Program-made: the position numbers and the translations under genes | In this document: in pieces, positions 16,733 to 25,347 of the stretch | How positions within the stretch are numbered: position 1 is the stretch's first letter | How the letters are laid out: every line of letters starts with the position of its first letter | Notes under the pieces: generated by a model | What the model saw: only the letters and a program-made list of their open reading frames with translations | The model's database searches: none | Told to the model about the DNA's origin: nothing | Source: a virus | Virus record (IMG/VR): IMGVR_UViG_3300010354_000493 | Span: 1 to 27,583 of that record | Direction: 5' to 3' (one strand) | Length of the DNA: 27,583 nucleotides

Positions 16733-19027
16733 TTATCGGGTACGGATATTTCCGAACATGTCTTTGTACGCCTCTGTTCCTCTGGGCTTGCTGCCCGTGG
16801 ACAAAAGGTACTTCAATAACGAGTTGACAGTTTCACTTCCCGCCGTACCCGCCAAGCCTGCGTACTCCTGCAATTGCTTCAAAGGATCAACAGGCGCATT
16901 GGCTTGAGCAGCAAGAGCCGGAGCTGCGGGAGCTGCAACAGGTGCCACAGGAACCGGCAACCCAGTGGGCTTAACTGGAGGTGGGATCCGACCAATCGCC
17001 ACAGGGCCCTGAGCATTCAGCAATCGCTGGGTCTCTGCATTGCTTTGATCTTGTAGACCGGCGGATTGCAAAGTCTTGATTATGTCAACGCCACCACTGG
17101 GAAGCCCATATTGGCCAGCCCCAGCTCCGCCACCAATCGGCCCCATTGGGCCGCTGCTGTAGTACCTGTCAAACCCAGCACCGCCCCCGCCAACTCCAAC
17201 AGGAGGACCGAATACTGCCCCGCGAGATGCAGCACCGGCATCTTTGCCAGGCTCAACCTGGGCCCCCTCAGTAGGCTGACCCTTCTCCAAAGATCCCAGA
17301 TAACTTGGTCTTTCACCCAGGTTGGCCAAGTAGTTAATGTCAGAATCCTCAGGACCGCCAACTTCAACCTTAGCAAGACCGTCTTCACCTTCTTCTGTAA
17401 CCTGCTGTTCAGATCCGTCTCCCAAAAGCAGGGGGATCAGGCCGGCAATATCTTCTTGAGTAACTTGGTAGCCTGTCTTGTTAAGAGGGCTAGCCTTCAT
17501 GCGCTCGCTGGCGGCAATTGTTGCCTCGTTAATACCACCTTGCTCACTCTTTTGGGTAATAGCCCGGTTCTGAGCAGCTTGTTTAATCAGACTGGCATAA
17601 GAAACCGACGGTTTCTTTTGTCCGCTTGGGAGGTATTGATCCTCCGGTGCTTCCATAGCAGAAACGGTGCCATTGGGATTTATGGTAATCGTGCTTCCAT
17701 CATCTCCGCGCAAAGTGTATCCACCTGAACGAGCTGCTTTAGCAACCTCTTCGGTCAAATCAACCTGATTCTCACCAGTGCCATAGGTGTACTTGACAAC
17801 GTTACCCTCGTTATCAATTGTCAGTTCATCGCCATTTGCACCCTGGATTGTGTTGGTCGATGCTATCTCAGTACCGCGCCCAAGGAAATCTGAATATTGA
17901 TCTAACGTGTCTTTGTCTGTAATGCCATATTGCTTGGCAACATTCAAATCAGTTAAGTCCTGAGCTCCAACTTGCTTGGCAAAATTAAAGTCTTCAGCAT
18001 TATTAACGCCCAAGTTTCTGGCATAACCAAAGTCCTGGGACGTATCAATACCAAGCTGCTTTGCAAAGTCAATATCAAGTGCGTTTTGAGCACCAATATC
18101 TTTGGCTAAGTCAAAATCTTCTTTGTTACTAACACCAATTTGCTTGGCATAATTAAAATCGTCAGCAGTGCTAAGACCAATGTCTTTAGCCAACTGCAAA
18201 TCAAAGTTATCTTTGGCTCCAATTGCTTTGCCAACCTGAAGATCGTATGGGTTATCTGCCCCGATCTCTTTTGCATATTGGTAATCTTTTAGATCAGTAA
18301 CTCCAATTGCCTTAGCGTCTTTCCAAGCGGCGGCATCATAACCAAACCCGTTATTGTTAGCTTCTTTGTAAGCGTTGTACTCGTCCTTGGCAAACTTGAC
18401 TCCAAAGTCAATGGCCGCATTCAGAACGCCGGTGCTGTTACCCTGGATCGCAGCTGCAGTAGCACGGGTAATCTGCTCTTGAGTGGTCTTCGGAAGTTCT
18501 GTAAACCCAGGGATCTCCTGAGCAATAACTTGGGCGCAAGCGTTAGCACCGCCAGTTAGCAAAGCAACCGTCGGATCCTTGCCTTGAGCGGCTTGGATAG
18601 CTGCATAGGTCGTCGTAGTTCCTACGTTCTTGGCAAAGGCATCAGGGACAAGATCGGCGTTCTTAACAATCTCGGTCAGCTTTTGAGAGCCCACATTACC
18701 AACGTACTGCAGAGCCGTGGTCTTAACAGCTTGTCCAACATCGCCACCGTTCATGGCTGTGTTGAGACACATATTACCCACAGCGGCTGCAGCGGCCGGA
18801 TATGCAGCGGCTAGCTCAGCGCCAAGAATCCAATTACCAATAGACGGAGCAGCGGCCGGGAATGCCATGCTAATGGCAACGGCAGCAAGTTGTTTAGGAT
18901 TCTCAAGAATAGACTCTACGGTATTACCGACTTTCTGAGCAACTTTTCCAATTGCGTCATAAGTGCCGCCAGTAACCTCGCGTACTACCTCAAATCCCTT
19001 TTTTACAACATTTACTGCAGCGCTCAT
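16733..19027 (-). CDS. Putative internal virion protein with ten 14-residue repeats (764 aa)
   Basis: ATG 19027 overlaps the previous stop as ATGA. Residues 45-90 are Ala-rich and hydrophobic (LAAVAISMAFPAAAPSIGNW and more), a likely membrane-interacting segment. Residues 100-235 are a mixed helical domain. Residues 238-377 contain ten uninterrupted 14-residue repeats of the form A-K-x-I/L-G-x-x-x-x-x-D-Phe/Leu-x-Phe/Tyr/Leu. Residues 385-455 look beta-rich and Thr/Gly-rich (ITINPNGTVSAM). The C-terminal 220 residues are Gly/Pro-rich, with a Gly run near 645-680 and an Ala/Pro stretch near 705-735. I know no named domain for it. Position between the tail and giant-protein genes suggests a core or ejection protein. 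Confidence 0.82.
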   Translation of the reverse strand: MSAAVNVVKKGFEVVREVTGGTYDAIGKVAQKVGNTVESILENPKQLAAVAISMAFPAAAPSIGNWILGAELAAAYPAAAAAVGNMCLNTAMNGGDVGQAVKTTALQYVGNVGSQKLTEIVKNADLVPDAFAKNVGTTTTYAAIQAAQGKDPTVALLTGGANACAQVIAQEIPGFTELPKTTQEQITRATAAAIQGNSTGVLNAAIDFGVKFAKDEYNAYKEANNNGFGYDAAAWKDAKAIGVTDLKDYQYAKEIGADNPYDLQVGKAIGAKDNFDLQLAKDIGLSTADDFNYAKQIGVSNKEDFDLAKDIGAQNALDIDFAKQLGIDTSQDFGYARNLGVNNAEDFNFAKQVGAQDLTDLNVAKQYGITDKDTLDQYSDFLGRGTEIASTNTIQGANGDELTIDNEGNVVKYTYGTGENQVDLTEEVAKAARSGGYTLRGDDGSTITINPNGTVSAMEAPEDQYLPSGQKKPSVSYASLIKQAAQNRAITQKSEQGGINEATIAASERMKASPLNKTGYQVTQEDIAGLIPLLLGDGSEQQVTEEGEDGLAKVEVGGPEDSDINYLANLGERPSYLGSLEKGQPTEGAQVEPGKDAGAASRGAVFGPPVGVGGGGAGFDRYYSSGPMGPIGGGAGAGQYGLPSGGVDIIKTLQSAGLQDQSNAETQRLLNAQGPVAIGRIPPPVKPTGLPVPVAPVAAPAAPALAAQANAPVDPLKQLQEYAGLAGTAGSETVNSLLKYLLSTGSKPRGTEAYKDMFGNIRTR
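17897..18316 (-). repeat. Ten tandem 14-residue (42-base) coding repeats
   Basis: Residues 238-377 of the 764-residue protein divide exactly into ten 14-residue units, such as AKEIGADNPYDLQV, AKQIGVSNKEDFDL and AKQLGIDTSQDFGY. Lys2, Gly5 and Asp11 are near invariant, with aliphatic residues at 4 and 6 and aromatic or aliphatic ones at 12 and 14. The DNA copies have diverged at synonymous sites, so this is an old protein repeat kept by selection rather than a fresh DNA expansion. A short helix-plus-turn solenoid is a plausible fold. Confidence 0.9.
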
Positions 19028-19428
19028 GCCAACCTCACTTTGGTCAGATAGGTTCTTCCTTGCCCACCATCTAGCTTCTCAGTTGTTACCTGGAATATGG
19101 GGAGCTTACTAAGAATACCGGCAAACTCTTTTTTGTCGTAAGGAATCTGCACTTCCTTGTATCCGTCCTCGCGAAGCTGCATCAACGCCTTAAATAGGTA
19201 GTTAATTCCCTTGATGATCGAGACGCCTCCGTTAATAACGTGAGCCTCAGCCACGCCTTTGGAAATATCTTTATAGATCAACAAGGCATCGCCGGAACGA
19301 ATAATCTTCATCCCGTTTTGTATTGCATCCTCTAAGCCAGCCGCATATTGCTCCAAAGTAAACTGGCCATCTGGATAATTATTCTTCAGGTCGTTACTGA
19401 GAATCTCTTTGATGCTCATCTCTGCCAT
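19024..19428 (-). CDS. GNAT-like phage protein (134 aa)
   Basis: Starts at ATG 19428, with AGGAT 8-9 bases upstream that overlaps the end of the previous gene's stop region; it ends as ATGA with the next gene. The order is an N-terminal helix (SIKEILSNDL), beta hairpins near residues 45-65 (DALLIYKD, then AEAHVINGG), a long helix (KGINYLFKALMQLREDGYKE), the strand VQIPYD, and a final helix and strands. This is the order of a compact acetyltransferase (GNAT) fold, and such proteins sit next to internal core genes in T7-like and marine podoviruses. A clear acetyl-CoA loop is not visible, so it may be a structural descendant without catalysis. Confidence 0.6.
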   Translation of the reverse strand: MAEMSIKEILSNDLKNNYPDGQFTLEQYAAGLEDAIQNGMKIIRSGDALLIYKDISKGVAEAHVINGGVSIIKGINYLFKALMQLREDGYKEVQIPYDKKEFAGILSKLPIFQVTTEKLDGGQGRTYLTKVRLA

Positions 19429-19437
19429 GTTTAATCC

Positions 19438-20829
19438 TTACTGCGTCAGATCGTAGAAAGAGATGGACCCCAATCCATCCCCCGTTGTTGCGCCAGACAC
19501 CGTGCGTACAGCAAGCGTGTAGATATCGCTCACTCCAGCCAAGGACACCCCCAGCTGCAAGTCCCAGTTGTACCCGGTCGGAGCACTTGTCTCGCTAACG
19601 CCAGCACTACCTGAGGAAGTGACATAGTCTGTTTGCACGATTGTCCCAACATTGCTGATGGCTGTCGCCGCAACGTCATACTCTACGTTGCTGTCAGATG
19701 GAACTGTAGCCGCCCAGGTTGCTCCCGTCAAAGTCGGGTTCTTCAGCAAAGCCACTTCGTAGTTCTGGCTGGTTGTGGGAAGAAACTGCACCCGGTTTGG
19801 TAGTACCACCGCGCCAGTCCGACCAGAAGCCAATCGAATAGACACAATCGGGTAGAACGTAGCCGCCGTGTTAATGGTCGTAAAGATTGTGGTGCGTCGC
19901 GCCACATGGTCAATTGACGTCTGCTCAAACCCGCCCTCAGATACAACAGAGCAACAGATCTGGGTCAACGTTGCGGCCACCGCCGAGGTCGTGGTTGTAA
20001 TCTCATACCTTACAGGCAGGATGGCCGTGGTCATGTAGACCGTGGTGCCATAGACGTTTGCAGTATTAAATGTGTGGCAAACAATGTACTCACCGTTAAT
20101 GATGAAACCACAACGGACCGAGCCTACACCCAACCATTCAAAGTCCATCCACAGAATCTGCGGTTTTGTTAGGTCTAAGGTATACCCACTGGTGCCCGTC
20201 CCATCTAAGGGGTCGCCGTTCCAATCAGCCTGGTTGACTGTCCGGGCATCGCTGGGAGTTCCTGAGGTGTTAGAACGCAAGACAAAACTGTTTACACCAT
20301 CTACCTTCTGGAAGAACACGCCGTTGTCAGTGTTGAAGTAGCCCACGCGTTGGGTCAGGTTGACGCTGTTACTCGCATCCATCACAAAGGTAGCAAGCAC
20401 CAAAAGCCCTTTGCCGGGCTGATATGGGAAGCTCCGGTAGGTTTGACGCACTACAGAACCCACGCCACCGGCCGTCACGCTCATGCTGACGCTGGCCTGG
20501 TTTGTATTGAACGTGGTGGACCCTGTGCCTGTCGTCGAAGAGTCAAACTGGTTATCAGCAGCGTAACGGTTCTGGCTATCAAACAGGGTATAGGGCTGGC
20601 TCACCCGCTGGCGACCAAACGCATCCAGGGCTGTGGGCGGGAATGAGATTGGTACTTCTGTATTGGAGGCCATAAGCTGTCCTACGATCTTATTGAGCTG
20701 GTTGAAGTAAAGACGCAGAACATTGTTGAACTGCTCTTGGTATTGGGAGCTGTATTGTCCCGGGGCAAGAGGCAAGTTCGGGGGAGTAACCCGTAGCAGT
20801 TCAGCATCTGATGTGACAATCAACGTCAT
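19438..20829 (-). CDS. Virion structural protein, beta-rich, tail-associated (463 aa)
   Basis: Starts at ATG 20829, overlapping the previous stop as ATGA, and ends at TAA 19438-19440. Residues 15-50 are an amphipathic helical N-terminus (LPLAPGQYSSQYQEQFNNVL), likely for attachment to the particle. Residues 68-95 carry DAFGRQRVSQPYTLFDSQNR, a motif shared by many phage structural proteins that binds or precedes the beta domain. Residues 110-310 are rich in beta strands with WMDFEWLG and GFIINGEYIVCHTF, resembling a jelly-roll or concanavalin-like sheet. The rest is Thr/Ser/Val-rich beta structure. A decoration, fibre-anchor or adhesin role is inferred; no enzyme residues are recognised. Confidence 0.75.
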   Translation of the reverse strand: MTLIVTSDAELLRVTPPNLPLAPGQYSSQYQEQFNNVLRLYFNQLNKIVGQLMASNTEVPISFPPTALDAFGRQRVSQPYTLFDSQNRYAADNQFDSSTTGTGSTTFNTNQASVSMSVTAGGVGSVVRQTYRSFPYQPGKGLLVLATFVMDASNSVNLTQRVGYFNTDNGVFFQKVDGVNSFVLRSNTSGTPSDARTVNQADWNGDPLDGTGTSGYTLDLTKPQILWMDFEWLGVGSVRCGFIINGEYIVCHTFNTANVYGTTVYMTTAILPVRYEITTTTSAVAATLTQICCSVVSEGGFEQTSIDHVARRTTIFTTINTAATFYPIVSIRLASGRTGAVVLPNRVQFLPTTSQNYEVALLKNPTLTGATWAATVPSDSNVEYDVAATAISNVGTIVQTDYVTSSGSAGVSETSAPTGYNWDLQLGVSLAGVSDIYTLAVRTVSGATTGDGLGSISFYDLTQ

Positions 20830-23195
20830 GAGTTGCCTCTACGACCATCAGGCCGGATGTCAATACGAGGCGCTCCAAGCTGCCACTGCAATCCCAACTG
20901 GTTACCCTGAACCTTAAACACCAGCTGACGCCCGCGCACACGCACATAAACCTGGCCAGTGAACTCCTCAACCGGGGCCGATGCAATACGGCTGATCGTA
21001 GCGTTGTCTGAACCACCAACAGAGGCTGGATTGGTATATCCCGACCCAGAGTTCTGCAACGGGATCAAGGTCATAGTGACCTGAGGAGTCGTCTCCCCAG
21101 TAGAACTTCTAAACGTCAAGTCAGGCAGGATACGCCAGATAAAGCCAAAGTTATGGCCGTCGCTGATGTCAAATTCTGAGGACGAGATATACGAGTCAAT
21201 GGCCGCAGGCACCCCAGTTGTGTTGTCGTCATTACCGTTCTCGTGGTACACCAGATTGTTAGACGTTGAATTGATGTACGGAGCAGCCAGCGGATAGTCC
21301 AAGGAACCAGAGTCTAGCCACGCCGTGCGAGCCATGTTGCCGTAGTACCAAATATCCTCAAGATAGTTGTAAACCACGTACTTATCTATCTGGGTTGAAT
21401 TAGCCGAGCAGTAGAACCACCAGACCTCGTTAAAGCCCTCGTTAGTCCCGCTATACACCTGCTGAGCCTGAGCCAGGTTGATATTGCTATAGATATACTG
21501 ACGCAGGTCACAACGCAAGGTAGAGACACGGCCGTCGTATTTATAGAACTTGTCCACACCCATCCAGTACACCACACCAGATGCAACAGACGTAGCGTTC
21601 TGGCCCATGATGGAGATGTTGTCTCCCAGGATCTGGCTACCCCAGACAGTCGGAGCGCCCAAGTACTGCAATGAATACACCGAGGAGTCCGTGAACACCA
21701 CAATCTCTTGGCGGGTCTGCAAGCACGTCACAATCTCTGAGCCATGGGATAGGCGCAAACTGCCAGCCTGGTTGGTAGCGGCAGGAGTCCACTCCACCAC
21801 AGATTCTTGGTCCGACCAGCGGATCAACATGGGGTCTTGGGCGGTAGCCCCGTAGTCATTACAGCCAAAGGCAAATACAAACCGGCTGATGTCAGACACA
21901 AAGATCAAATTCTGAATCGTTGGAACACCAGACGCGCCAGACAGAGAGGTGACCGGGATCCCCCGGGCCGCAATAGTATGCGTGCCAGACTGAGAGCCAG
22001 AAGTAGTGATTGGCGTACCACCAGCTGTAGCCGCAAGGTTACATGTACCACTAGACGCATTGACAACGTAATACACAGTGCCAGGAGTCAGACCAGTCGG
22101 CAACGCCCCGGTCGTGGTCAGCATGATGGCGTCCCCGTTGGCAAAGTTCACACTGGCCGTCAGCACGCCAGGGGTGGCTATGGTGATGGTGACAGGAGCG
22201 CCATTCACGTTGTAAGTGGCATTCCAGTAGTACATAGCCCCACCACGGGGACCAAATACTAGATCTTCACCAAAGTTAGACTGGCTCCACAGGCGCAACG
22301 CATCTGTACCAGTAGCTCCAACGCCCCAGGCTCCTAAGCCCCAACCGCCTGCACCCCATCCCGTCAAGGCCACCGTGTACTCAGGGCCGGTATTGATTTG
22401 GTACATAGCGTACACCGTGCCTCCCCCGCTAGCCGTGGTAGACGTGGCTTTGGCAGTGGCCGTATGGATTCCAGACTGCGTGCCGGTCGGAACGATCGCC
22501 GTGCCCCCAGAAGTGGCAGCAAGCTGGAATGTGTACCCTGAAGTATTAACAACGTAATAGGTCGTACCTGCCACAAAACCTGTAGGCAAAGCGCCCGTGG
22601 TGGATAACACCACTTCAACGTTGTTGGCCAGCTTAAACTGGGCCGTAAATACGCCTGTCGAGAGGACCAGGCTTACCGTGGATTCTGCAGTGATGTTGTA
22701 GGTAGTGGCAGACTGCAAGGAGATCTTGTATTCCCCAAGTAACGTCAGGCCACCTATGGCAGAAGAGCCGTTAAACGTTACATACGCGCCGTCAGCAAAC
22801 CCACCGGCCGCATCAGTCACCAGGACTGTAGAGGAGTTTAGGATAGTCCCAAACGGGTTTGTCAGGGTGGTAGTAGCCCTAATAGGCGTAATGTCGTAGT
22901 ACGCACCGCCGTTGGATATGTAGAACTTTAGGTTTGTACCAACGCCAATCAGGTTAAGCGAGGTAAGCGTCACCCAGTTCCACAGAGACCGGCACACGCC
23001 CTTAAAGTAATTGGCAGAGATCTGAACCCAACCGCCCAATTTTTCAGGGGTTCCAGCACGGAAGCGAACCTTCTCAGAGTCGTACCAACCACCAACTACC
23101 TCGGTGCCAGCATTGACCGAACCCAGGGCCTCAGAAGCGTATCTGGTGTTTTCTTTGTTCACGCCCGGCCTAAACATGATCTTTTTTAACGGCAT
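20826..23195 (-). CDS. gp10-like tail hub / DNA stabilisation protein (789 aa)
   Basis: Starts at ATG 23195 and ends as ATGA with the next gene. The N-terminus carries FRPGVNKENTRY and GGWYDSEKVRFRAGTPEKLGG (about residues 8-55), typical of the P22 gp10-like packaged-DNA stabilisation or tail-hub proteins of podoviruses. These bind below the portal and are mostly beta-propeller. Trp/Gly-rich GWGAGGWGLGAWGVG (279-293) and later segments with KYVVYNYLEDIWYYG fit propeller blades. Two related modules of about 58 residues (190-248 and 352-409) interrupt this core. The family call is from motifs; whether it acts as gp10 or as tubular protein B cannot be told here. Confidence 0.75.
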   Translation of the reverse strand: MPLKKIMFRPGVNKENTRYASEALGSVNAGTEVVGGWYDSEKVRFRAGTPEKLGGWVQISANYFKGVCRSLWNWVTLTSLNLIGVGTNLKFYISNGGAYYDITPIRATTTLTNPFGTILNSSTVLVTDAAGGFADGAYVTFNGSSAIGGLTLLGEYKISLQSATTYNITAESTVSLVLSTGVFTAQFKLANNVEVVLSTTGALPTGFVAGTTYYVVNTSGYTFQLAATSGGTAIVPTGTQSGIHTATAKATSTTASGGGTVYAMYQINTGPEYTVALTGWGAGGWGLGAWGVGATGTDALRLWSQSNFGEDLVFGPRGGAMYYWNATYNVNGAPVTITIATPGVLTASVNFANGDAIMLTTTGALPTGLTPGTVYYVVNASSGTCNLAATAGGTPITTSGSQSGTHTIAARGIPVTSLSGASGVPTIQNLIFVSDISRFVFAFGCNDYGATAQDPMLIRWSDQESVVEWTPAATNQAGSLRLSHGSEIVTCLQTRQEIVVFTDSSVYSLQYLGAPTVWGSQILGDNISIMGQNATSVASGVVYWMGVDKFYKYDGRVSTLRCDLRQYIYSNINLAQAQQVYSGTNEGFNEVWWFYCSANSTQIDKYVVYNYLEDIWYYGNMARTAWLDSGSLDYPLAAPYINSTSNNLVYHENGNDDNTTGVPAAIDSYISSSEFDISDGHNFGFIWRILPDLTFRSSTGETTPQVTMTLIPLQNSGSGYTNPASVGGSDNATISRIASAPVEEFTGQVYVRVRGRQLVFKVQGNQLGLQWQLGAPRIDIRPDGRRGNS
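21969..22142 (-). repeat. Duplicated beta module, copy 2
   Basis: Residues 352-409 of the gp10-like protein, built around LTTTGALPTGLTPGTVYYVV and GSQSGTHTIAA. It is equivalent to copy 1 and separated from it by about 100 residues that include the Trp/Gly segment. Confidence 0.85.
22452..22628 (-). repeat. Duplicated beta module, copy 1
   Basis: Residues 190-248 of the gp10-like protein, built around LSTTGALPTGFVAGTTYYVV and GTQSGIHTATA. It matches copy 2 at roughly half to two-thirds of positions with no long gap. The module type is widespread as an insertion in phage tail proteins. Confidence 0.85.
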
Positions 23196-23238
23196 GGTAC
23201 CCCGCCATCAACAAGGAGAACACTAGCTAAAAAATTCA

Positions 23239-23244
23239 TGTCAA
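23239..23244 (-). promoter_or_regulatory. Possible promoter -35 element before the gp10-like gene
   Basis: The minus strand reads TTGACA, a perfect -35 hexamer, overlapping the lysozyme stop and about 44 bases before the gp10-like start. The only -10-like match is poor (TAGTGT at 13-base spacing), so this is weak. It sits in one of the few gaps of the late unit, between the lysis and tail genes. Confidence 0.2.
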
Positions 23245-23687
23245 CCCCCGAGTAACGCGCACTCTGCTGTACGCCGTTTAACAAGGCCGGGGAGAACGCG
23301 CCCGCCACCTCTGGTCCAGAGCATCAATTGTTCCTTGGCTCCGTCCCAGTCTTGGGCGTTGATTTTCCTCTTTAATGTGCTTGTCTGCAAGCGTCCAACG
23401 CCCAGGTTATAGCAAAAATCTACGATGGCATTACAGCGCTTTTCATCCGTCAGCAGGCCAGGGCAGTTACGCAAAACCCCGGGGAGGAAGGTGTGCTGCA
23501 GCTCATGCATGAGGAGGGCAGATGCCCGGGCGTCGTCTATATGGGGATCCTGGAGGGTGACTTTGCGGCCATCCTCGTAATAGGTGGATCCATAGCCAAT
23601 CGTGGGAATCCCAGCCGGGCATAGGTAGGGGGCGGACCGAAAGCCCTCAAATCGCTTACACAGCCCCGCCGCCAGTTCCAGATTCAT
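23241..23687 (-). CDS. Endolysin, GH24 (T4-type) lysozyme
   Basis: The 148-residue protein starts at ATG 23687, overlapping the holin stop as ATGA. It is a glycoside hydrolase family 24 muramidase that cuts the glycan strands of peptidoglycan. Visible catalytic residues are E14 (RFEGF), C23 and T29 (PTIGYGST), spaced E-8-C-5-T. This is the known variant in which Cys replaces the Asp of T4 lysozyme. Later RNCPGLLTDEKRCNAIVDFC and LWTRGGGRVLPGLVKRRTAE match the conserved C-terminal lobe with the GL..RR signature. Length is normal for the family. There is no signal or anchor sequence at the N-terminus, so export through the adjacent holin is expected. Confidence 0.95.
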   Translation of the reverse strand: MNLELAAGLCKRFEGFRSAPYLCPAGIPTIGYGSTYYEDGRKVTLQDPHIDDARASALLMHELQHTFLPGVLRNCPGLLTDEKRCNAIVDFCYNLGVGRLQTSTLKRKINAQDWDGAKEQLMLWTRGGGRVLPGLVKRRTAECALLGG

Positions 23688-24187
23688 AGCCCACGCTTAG
23701 CCAAGGTGCGGTCGAGGAACCAGTAGTTGATCGTGCCAGAGACCAGCGCCACGAAGTCAGGCGACATAATCATCTTGAACACCTCAGCCACAGGCACGTT
23801 GTGAAGCCACGCATTCCAGCACAGCCAGACATGGGCCAGCGACCAGACCAGCATGACCCAGTACGTGACCACCGGACGGACCGAGGCGGACAGGGAAGCA
23901 ACCCAACCACCGGCAGCTTTGACCATCTCGGCCTGCTGCTGGATCGCAGAGTTCAGGGCATCCATCACCCCAGTGTCTACGGCAAGCTCCCGTTGCGCGG
24001 CAATCTCAGCCAGCTTCTGCTGGCCCCGGACCTTCTCCAGGTCGCACTGCTTGTCGAACATGGCCAACTCGTGCTGGCGCTCGTTCTTTTTGTCCAGGAA
24101 CTTGATCACCTCCGGGGCAAGCCGGAAGAACCCACCAAACAGGGAGCCGAATAAGCCGCCCCCAACCACGCTAAGAATATCGCCCAT
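23684..24187 (-). CDS. Holin, 3TM (GTA-type) family
   Basis: The 167-residue protein starts at ATG 24187, directly after the previous stop (TAAATG). Residues 1-25 are Gly/Phe-rich and hydrophobic; 30-90 form a charged coiled region (FLDKKNERQHELAMFDKQCD); 102-128 form a strong membrane segment (RPVVTYWVMLVWSLAHVWLC); 144-160 form a second one, ending in WFLDRTLAKRG. This layout, with the R-P before the first helix and the basic C-terminus, is that of the holin superfamily first described from gene transfer agents. Such holins open the inner membrane and release the endolysin, whose gene follows with a 4-base overlap. Confidence 0.8.
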   Translation of the reverse strand: MGDILSVVGGGLFGSLFGGFFRLAPEVIKFLDKKNERQHELAMFDKQCDLEKVRGQQKLAEIAAQRELAVDTGVMDALNSAIQQQAEMVKAAGGWVASLSASVRPVVTYWVMLVWSLAHVWLCWNAWLHNVPVAEVFKMIMSPDFVALVSGTINYWFLDRTLAKRGL

Positions 24188-24802
24188 TTAGTAACTCTTT
24201 TTGGTTAACATTGATGAAGCAATCGACATAAGGGATTGCACGTCTTCTATGCTCTCAGGTCGATCTTTGAACCCGATGGTGATCTGTCCGATGAAACGCG
24301 TTGCGTCGGGTGGTACAGAGATACGACAACCGTAGGTGACACCAACTTCGACGTACCACAGGCCGATTTCGCTTTGTGGCTTATGGTAGTCTCCACACGG
24401 CGTTTCTCCTGCCATGAGTTTGACAACGTCCGCATTGTTCGCCTGATTAGTTGTGAAGAGACCAACATCAATACCCTCCAGTCGTTTATCCCGCCCATCC
24501 TTGGTATACGCCCGGTAAAGAACACGAGTCCCAAACAACGGGTTTACCTTGAATATAGACACAGTCTGGGCACCGCCGTACTTAATCAGCACTGCCGCAG
24601 CATCCTCCACCCTGGCCTCGTTAATGCTCGGTAGCTTCTGGCTCTCTTTGTAAGCCCCGACCAATAGGTCATGGTTAGCATAGACAAACCAGGCACAGAA
24701 ACCAAACACAAACATGATGAGCAAGGCAATTAGCTTGAACGGGCTATCCACGTAGGTCAGCACCCTGTCCAGTACTCCCAGCGTCTTGTCCTGCTCACTC
24801 AT
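24188..24802 (-). CDS. Single-pass membrane protein next to the holin (204 aa)
   Basis: ATG 24802 overlaps the previous stop as ATGA and has AAGGA at good spacing, so I prefer it over the in-frame GTG at 24829. A single membrane segment lies near residues 23-45 (LIALLIMFVFGFCAWFVYAN). Short basic and acidic flanks suggest the N-terminus is cytoplasmic and about 155 residues are periplasmic. The soluble part alternates strands and helices and ends with RFIGQITIGFKDRPESIEDV and a terminal helix, somewhat like a GAF/PAS-type sensor domain. It has two Cys residues. It could modulate lysis or exclude superinfection; neither is shown. It does not look like a classical spanin. Confidence 0.75.
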   Translation of the reverse strand: MSEQDKTLGVLDRVLTYVDSPFKLIALLIMFVFGFCAWFVYANHDLLVGAYKESQKLPSINEARVEDAAAVLIKYGGAQTVSIFKVNPLFGTRVLYRAYTKDGRDKRLEGIDVGLFTTNQANNADVVKLMAGETPCGDYHKPQSEIGLWYVEVGVTYGCRISVPPDATRFIGQITIGFKDRPESIEDVQSLMSIASSMLTKKSY

Positions 24803-25347
24803 CTCCACAATCCTTTTGAAATCCCCCACTGGACCAGCCAGTACATCGCTAGACTAAACGCCGCAATGATCGCCACTGAGAGCTGGATGTCCTGGATCAT
24901 CTCCTTGCGGTCCTGGGCCTTGGCGGCATCAATGATCTTTTGCTTGACCGCCTCAGCCTCTTCCTTGGCAATCTGCCGCTTCATGCTCTCTCTGAGCTTG
25001 ACCATGTCATCCCAGATCTTCCCCTGGCCAGACCACACCAACATCTCGTACAGCTCGTACTCTTGCCTCTCTAGCTCCCGTCGCTTCAGGACAATCTCCA
25101 TCGCTTCTGACGTTAGCTCTGCATCCGTTTTCTTGGGCTTGACCCCGTTGGCCTTGTCCCACAGCGCCTCGCGCTTCTCTCGCTCCTTGACCGCCTCGGC
25201 CTTCTCAATGATGGCCTTCTGGTCAAAATACCCGACGATACTCTTGGTTAACTCATTGGCGTCCTTGCCGAGCTTGATAACCTCCTTGATGGTGGCTACC
25301 GCCGCTTTGGCCCCGGCAAATGCAACGCCAATGGTTATCGGGTCAAT
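24799..25347 (-). CDS. Membrane-anchored coiled-coil protein, apparent AUU start (182 aa)
   Basis: The first ATG in frame is 25101, which would give only 100 residues, but the frame is protein-like for 82 more codons upstream: DPITIGVAFAGAKAA, then Lys/Glu/Ala-rich helix. No ATG, GTG or TTG occurs there. ATT at 25347 lies 5 bases after GAGG (25353-25356), directly beyond the previous gene's TGA (25355-25357). This would yield a protein starting M-DPITIG, a start I associate with related phage proteins. Residues 40-150 are a long charged coiled coil, and 153-175 are a membrane helix (LSVAIIAAFSLAMYWLVQWG). The role is unknown; it lies in the lysis cluster. A frameshift from the upstream gene is the alternative. 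Confidence 0.65.
   Translation of the reverse strand: MDPITIGVAFAGAKAAVATIKEVIKLGKDANELTKSIVGYFDQKAIIEKAEAVKEREKREALWDKANGVKPKKTDAELTSEAMEIVLKRRELERQEYELYEMLVWSGQGKIWDDMVKLRESMKRQIAKEEAEAVKQKIIDAAKAQDRKEMIQDIQLSVAIIAAFSLAMYWLVQWGISKGLWR

Noticed and set aside
17897-18316. The 42-base periodicity as a CRISPR array or DNA satellite
   Set aside because: The period is in the protein; the DNA units differ at synonymous sites and there are no constant repeats with unique spacers.
23186-23239. A 17-codon minus-strand leader-like frame between lysozyme and the gp10-like gene
   Set aside because: No clear Shine-Dalgarno and no attenuator-like structure; such short frames are expected by chance.
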